Below are positions 3,589-5,333 of a DNA stretch of 5,333 nt, one piece after another. The stretch comes from JBGPBY01 sp041481485 (GTDB lineage: Bacteria; Acidobacteriota; Terriglobia; 20CM-2-55-15). The translations under genes were made by a program, and so were the position numbers. Every line of letters starts with the position of its first letter. Position 1 is the stretch's first letter. Under the pieces are notes generated by a model. The model saw nothing but the letters and a program-made list of their open reading frames with translations, did no database searches and was not told where the DNA came from. The DNA is taken from positions 1-5,333 of the forward strand of contig JBGPBY010000505.1 in NCBI GenBank assembly GCA_041481485.1, read 5' to 3'.

Positions 3589-5333
3589 ATGCGAAAACAT
3601 TATCTCTGGTTTCTCTCACTGGCCTTTGCGGCCTTTATCCTGCTCGGCGGACATGCCGCCCTTAAGGCTCAGCAAGCAAGTTCTTCGGCCGTCAAAGCCG
3701 GACGCTGGTCTGATCCAGCCACCTGGGCAGACAAGAAGGTGCCAGCCGAAGGCGCCCTTGTCACCATCAGCCAGGGCATGGATGTTGTCCTCGATGCCAG
3801 CACGCCGCCGCTGCACGGTTTGACGATCAACGGCAAACTGAGCTTCGCAGATAATAAGGATCTTGAACTGACCACCGAGTGGGTCATGTTGCACGGGGAG
3901 TTGGAGATTGGTACGGAAAAGGCCCCCCACACGCGCAAGGCGACGATTACCCTCACGAACAACGTCAAAGACGAAGATATAAGTGGAATCGGTGGAGCGA
4001 ATGACAAGGTTGACCGCGGGATCATGCTCATGGGCGGAACCCTCAATCTGCACGGTGATCGGCAGAACAGCTGGACCAAGCTGGCCAACACGGCCAACGC
4101 TGGCAGCACCTCGATACAGGTCTTGAACGCCACTGGCTGGCGGGTCGGCGACGAGATTGTCCTCGCGTCCACGGATTTCGATCCCAGGCAGGCAGAGCGG
4201 CGGACTATTTCCGCCATCAGCGGAAATACGATCACGCTCGACAAGAAGCTGGACTTCATGCACTTCGGCAAGATCACCTTCGACGTGGATGAACGTGGCG
4301 AAGTCGGTATGATCACACGCAATATCAAGCTTCAGGCTTCGGCCGACGCGGAACAATCATTCTACGGCGGGCACGTGATGGCGATGGGCACGAGCAAGAT
4401 GTTTGTCGAGGGCGTCGAGTTCAATCGAATGGGCCAGAACCTGACTCTTGCCCGGTATCCGATCCACTGGCATCTGATCGGCGACGCACAAGGGCAGTAC
4501 ATCAGGAACGCCGCGATCCACGACACCTACAACCGCTGTGTGACCGTGCATGGCACGAACGATCTGCAGGTTGAGAACAATGTGACCTACAACACCGTCG
4601 GTCACTGCTTCTTCCTCGAAGACGGCATCGAGCACGGCAATCAGTTTGTCCACAACCTGGCGATCCAGACCAAGTGTCATACGTCCATGCCCTGTGTCCC
4701 GACCAACCTCGCCGCGGCCGGAGAGAGCGCAACGTATGACGATCGCCAGGCCATCAGATCGAATGGCCAGCAATCCAAGGATGTCCTGCTTCCCTCGGAC
4801 AACACGGTGGCGAGTTACTGGATCACCAATCCGGACAACACTTTCCGCGACAACGTGGCCGCGGGTTCCGACTCGAACGGCTTCTGGATGTCATTGCCGG
4901 AGCACCCGCAGGGTAAATTCGAAGGCACGGAGATCAGTGCGAAGACCTGGCCGCGTCGAACGCCATTCCGCGAGTTCAAGGGCAACGTCGCCCACTCCAA
5001 CTACGACGCGTTCATGTTCGACCGAAACATTGCGGCCAATAACACGTTCGGTGTGACCGGCAGCTCGCATACCGGCCTTGAAGATCCCGCTGACCCGAAC
5101 AGCACGGCGCTCGAATCGGTCTTCGAGGATCTCACCGCCTACAAGAACCGCAATGGCGGCATCTGGGGCCGCGGTGAGATGCACGTATTCAAGAACGTGA
5201 AGGTGGCCGACAACGCTAACGGCTATACCCATGCATCTGGCTCGGCCGGTCGTGACCCCTTTACGTCAAAGGTCGTGGACTCGCTGTTCGTGGGCGAAAC
5301 CGAGAACATCGGCAACCCCAGGACTGACGCGGA
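3589..5333 (+). CDS. Secreted G8-domain / parallel beta-helix protein, CEMIP-like (3' end outside window)
   Basis: The frame runs from ATG 3589 off the window after 581 codons. A signal peptide, MRKHYLWFLSLAFAAFILLG, precedes likely cleavage around ALKA (about residue 27). A G8 domain occupies about residues 37-160: AGRWSDPATWADKKVP, HGLTINGKLSF, LHGELEIGTE and GGTLNLHG show its conserved glycines and tryptophans. The stretch STSIQVLNATGWRVGDEIVL (173-192) and the aspartate/glutamine-rich turn after it are also family features. Residues about 255-570 form a right-handed parallel beta-helix with RYPIHWHLIGD (289-299), IHDTYNRCVTVHGTND (310-325) and GHCFFLEDGIEHGN (338-351). These match conserved blocks of CEMIP/TMEM2 and their bacterial relatives. 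The histidines and acidic residues there could bind metal or substrate. Animal members bind and degrade hyaluronan; the bacterial substrate is unknown, and a secreted polysaccharide-active role is inference. The frame is open upstream to 3295, but the Shine-Dalgarno and signal peptide fix 3589. It starts next to the broken PQQ remnant on the other strand. Confidence 0.88.
   Translation, partial: MRKHYLWFLSLAFAAFILLGGHAALKAQQASSSAVKAGRWSDPATWADKKVPAEGALVTISQGMDVVLDASTPPLHGLTINGKLSFADNKDLELTTEWVMLHGELEIGTEKAPHTRKATITLTNNVKDEDISGIGGANDKVDRGIMLMGGTLNLHGDRQNSWTKLANTANAGSTSIQVLNATGWRVGDEIVLASTDFDPRQAERRTISAISGNTITLDKKLDFMHFGKITFDVDERGEVGMITRNIKLQASADAEQSFYGGHVMAMGTSKMFVEGVEFNRMGQNLTLARYPIHWHLIGDAQGQYIRNAAIHDTYNRCVTVHGTNDLQVENNVTYNTVGHCFFLEDGIEHGNQFVHNLAIQTKCHTSMPCVPTNLAAAGESATYDDRQAIRSNGQQSKDVLLPSDNTVASYWITNPDNTFRDNVAAGSDSNGFWMSLPEHPQGKFEGTEISAKTWPRRTPFREFKGNVAHSNYDAFMFDRNIAANNTFGVTGSSHTGLEDPADPNSTALESVFEDLTAYKNRNGGIWGRGEMHVFKNVKVADNANGYTHASGSAGRDPFTSKVVDSLFVGETENIGNPRTDA

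Noticed and set aside
3616..4356. Minus-strand 246-codon frame, and others at 3669-4328, 4357-4773 and 4891-5232
   Set aside because: All lie opposite the G8 gene and mirror its codon bias. The plus-strand product has clear G8 and beta-helix motifs.
1..5333. CRISPR array, toxin-antitoxin pair or other defence system
   Set aside because: No regularly spaced repeats are present. Apart from a faint PIN-like hint at 1798-1956, nothing resembles a toxin, nuclease or antitoxin.

Overview
The window looks like an accessory, partly decayed stretch of a moderately GC-rich bacterial chromosome, probably from an Acidobacteriota-type soil organism. That placement is an inference. It rests on the glycine/arginine-rich loops in a secreted protein, the style of the small outer-membrane beta-barrel protein, a two-heme cytochrome with a central helix-hairpin-helix, a remnant of a PQQ-alcohol-dehydrogenase-type cytochrome domain, and bacterial genes of the G8/CEMIP type. 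No rRNA or marker gene confirms it.

Layout: (1) 1-990, plus strand: the 3' end of a large secreted protein whose end resembles the C-terminus of CEMIP/TMEM2-like proteins, with an alanine/glycine/proline-rich linker. It is followed by a strong intrinsic terminator at 1011-1044. (2) 1045-1204: no gene, but a 25-nt sequence at 1146-1170 looks like the 3' end of a tRNA gene without its body. (3) 1205-1726, minus strand: a small AT-richer outer-membrane beta-barrel protein. (4) 1740-2319: about 580 bp without an intact gene. It holds a 52-codon minus-strand open stretch that looks like the C-terminus of a lost gene, a plus-strand fragment of an rve/DDE transposase, and short hairpins. (5) 2320-3003, minus strand: an exported diheme c-type cytochrome with a helix-hairpin-helix between its two heme domains. 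A possible promoter and a possible mini-ORF lie in its leader. (6) 3219-3473, minus strand: the C-terminal remnant of a PQQ-dehydrogenase-type cytochrome c domain lacking its heme-attachment motif. (7) 3589-5333, plus strand: the first 581 codons of a G8-domain, parallel beta-helix secreted protein (CEMIP-like), running off the window.

The two same-strand G8/CEMIP-type genes bracket a 2.6-kb island of opposite-strand genes and debris. The bracketing genes are probably secreted or surface polysaccharide-binding or polysaccharide-cleaving proteins. The cytochrome and the PQQ-type remnant suggest a former periplasmic alcohol-oxidation operon whose dehydrogenase has been lost here. No CRISPR array, intact mobile element or clearly new multi-gene system is visible. 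The most distinctive items are the paired bacterial CEMIP-like genes, the cytochrome/HhH/cytochrome architecture and the scars of past rearrangement between them.
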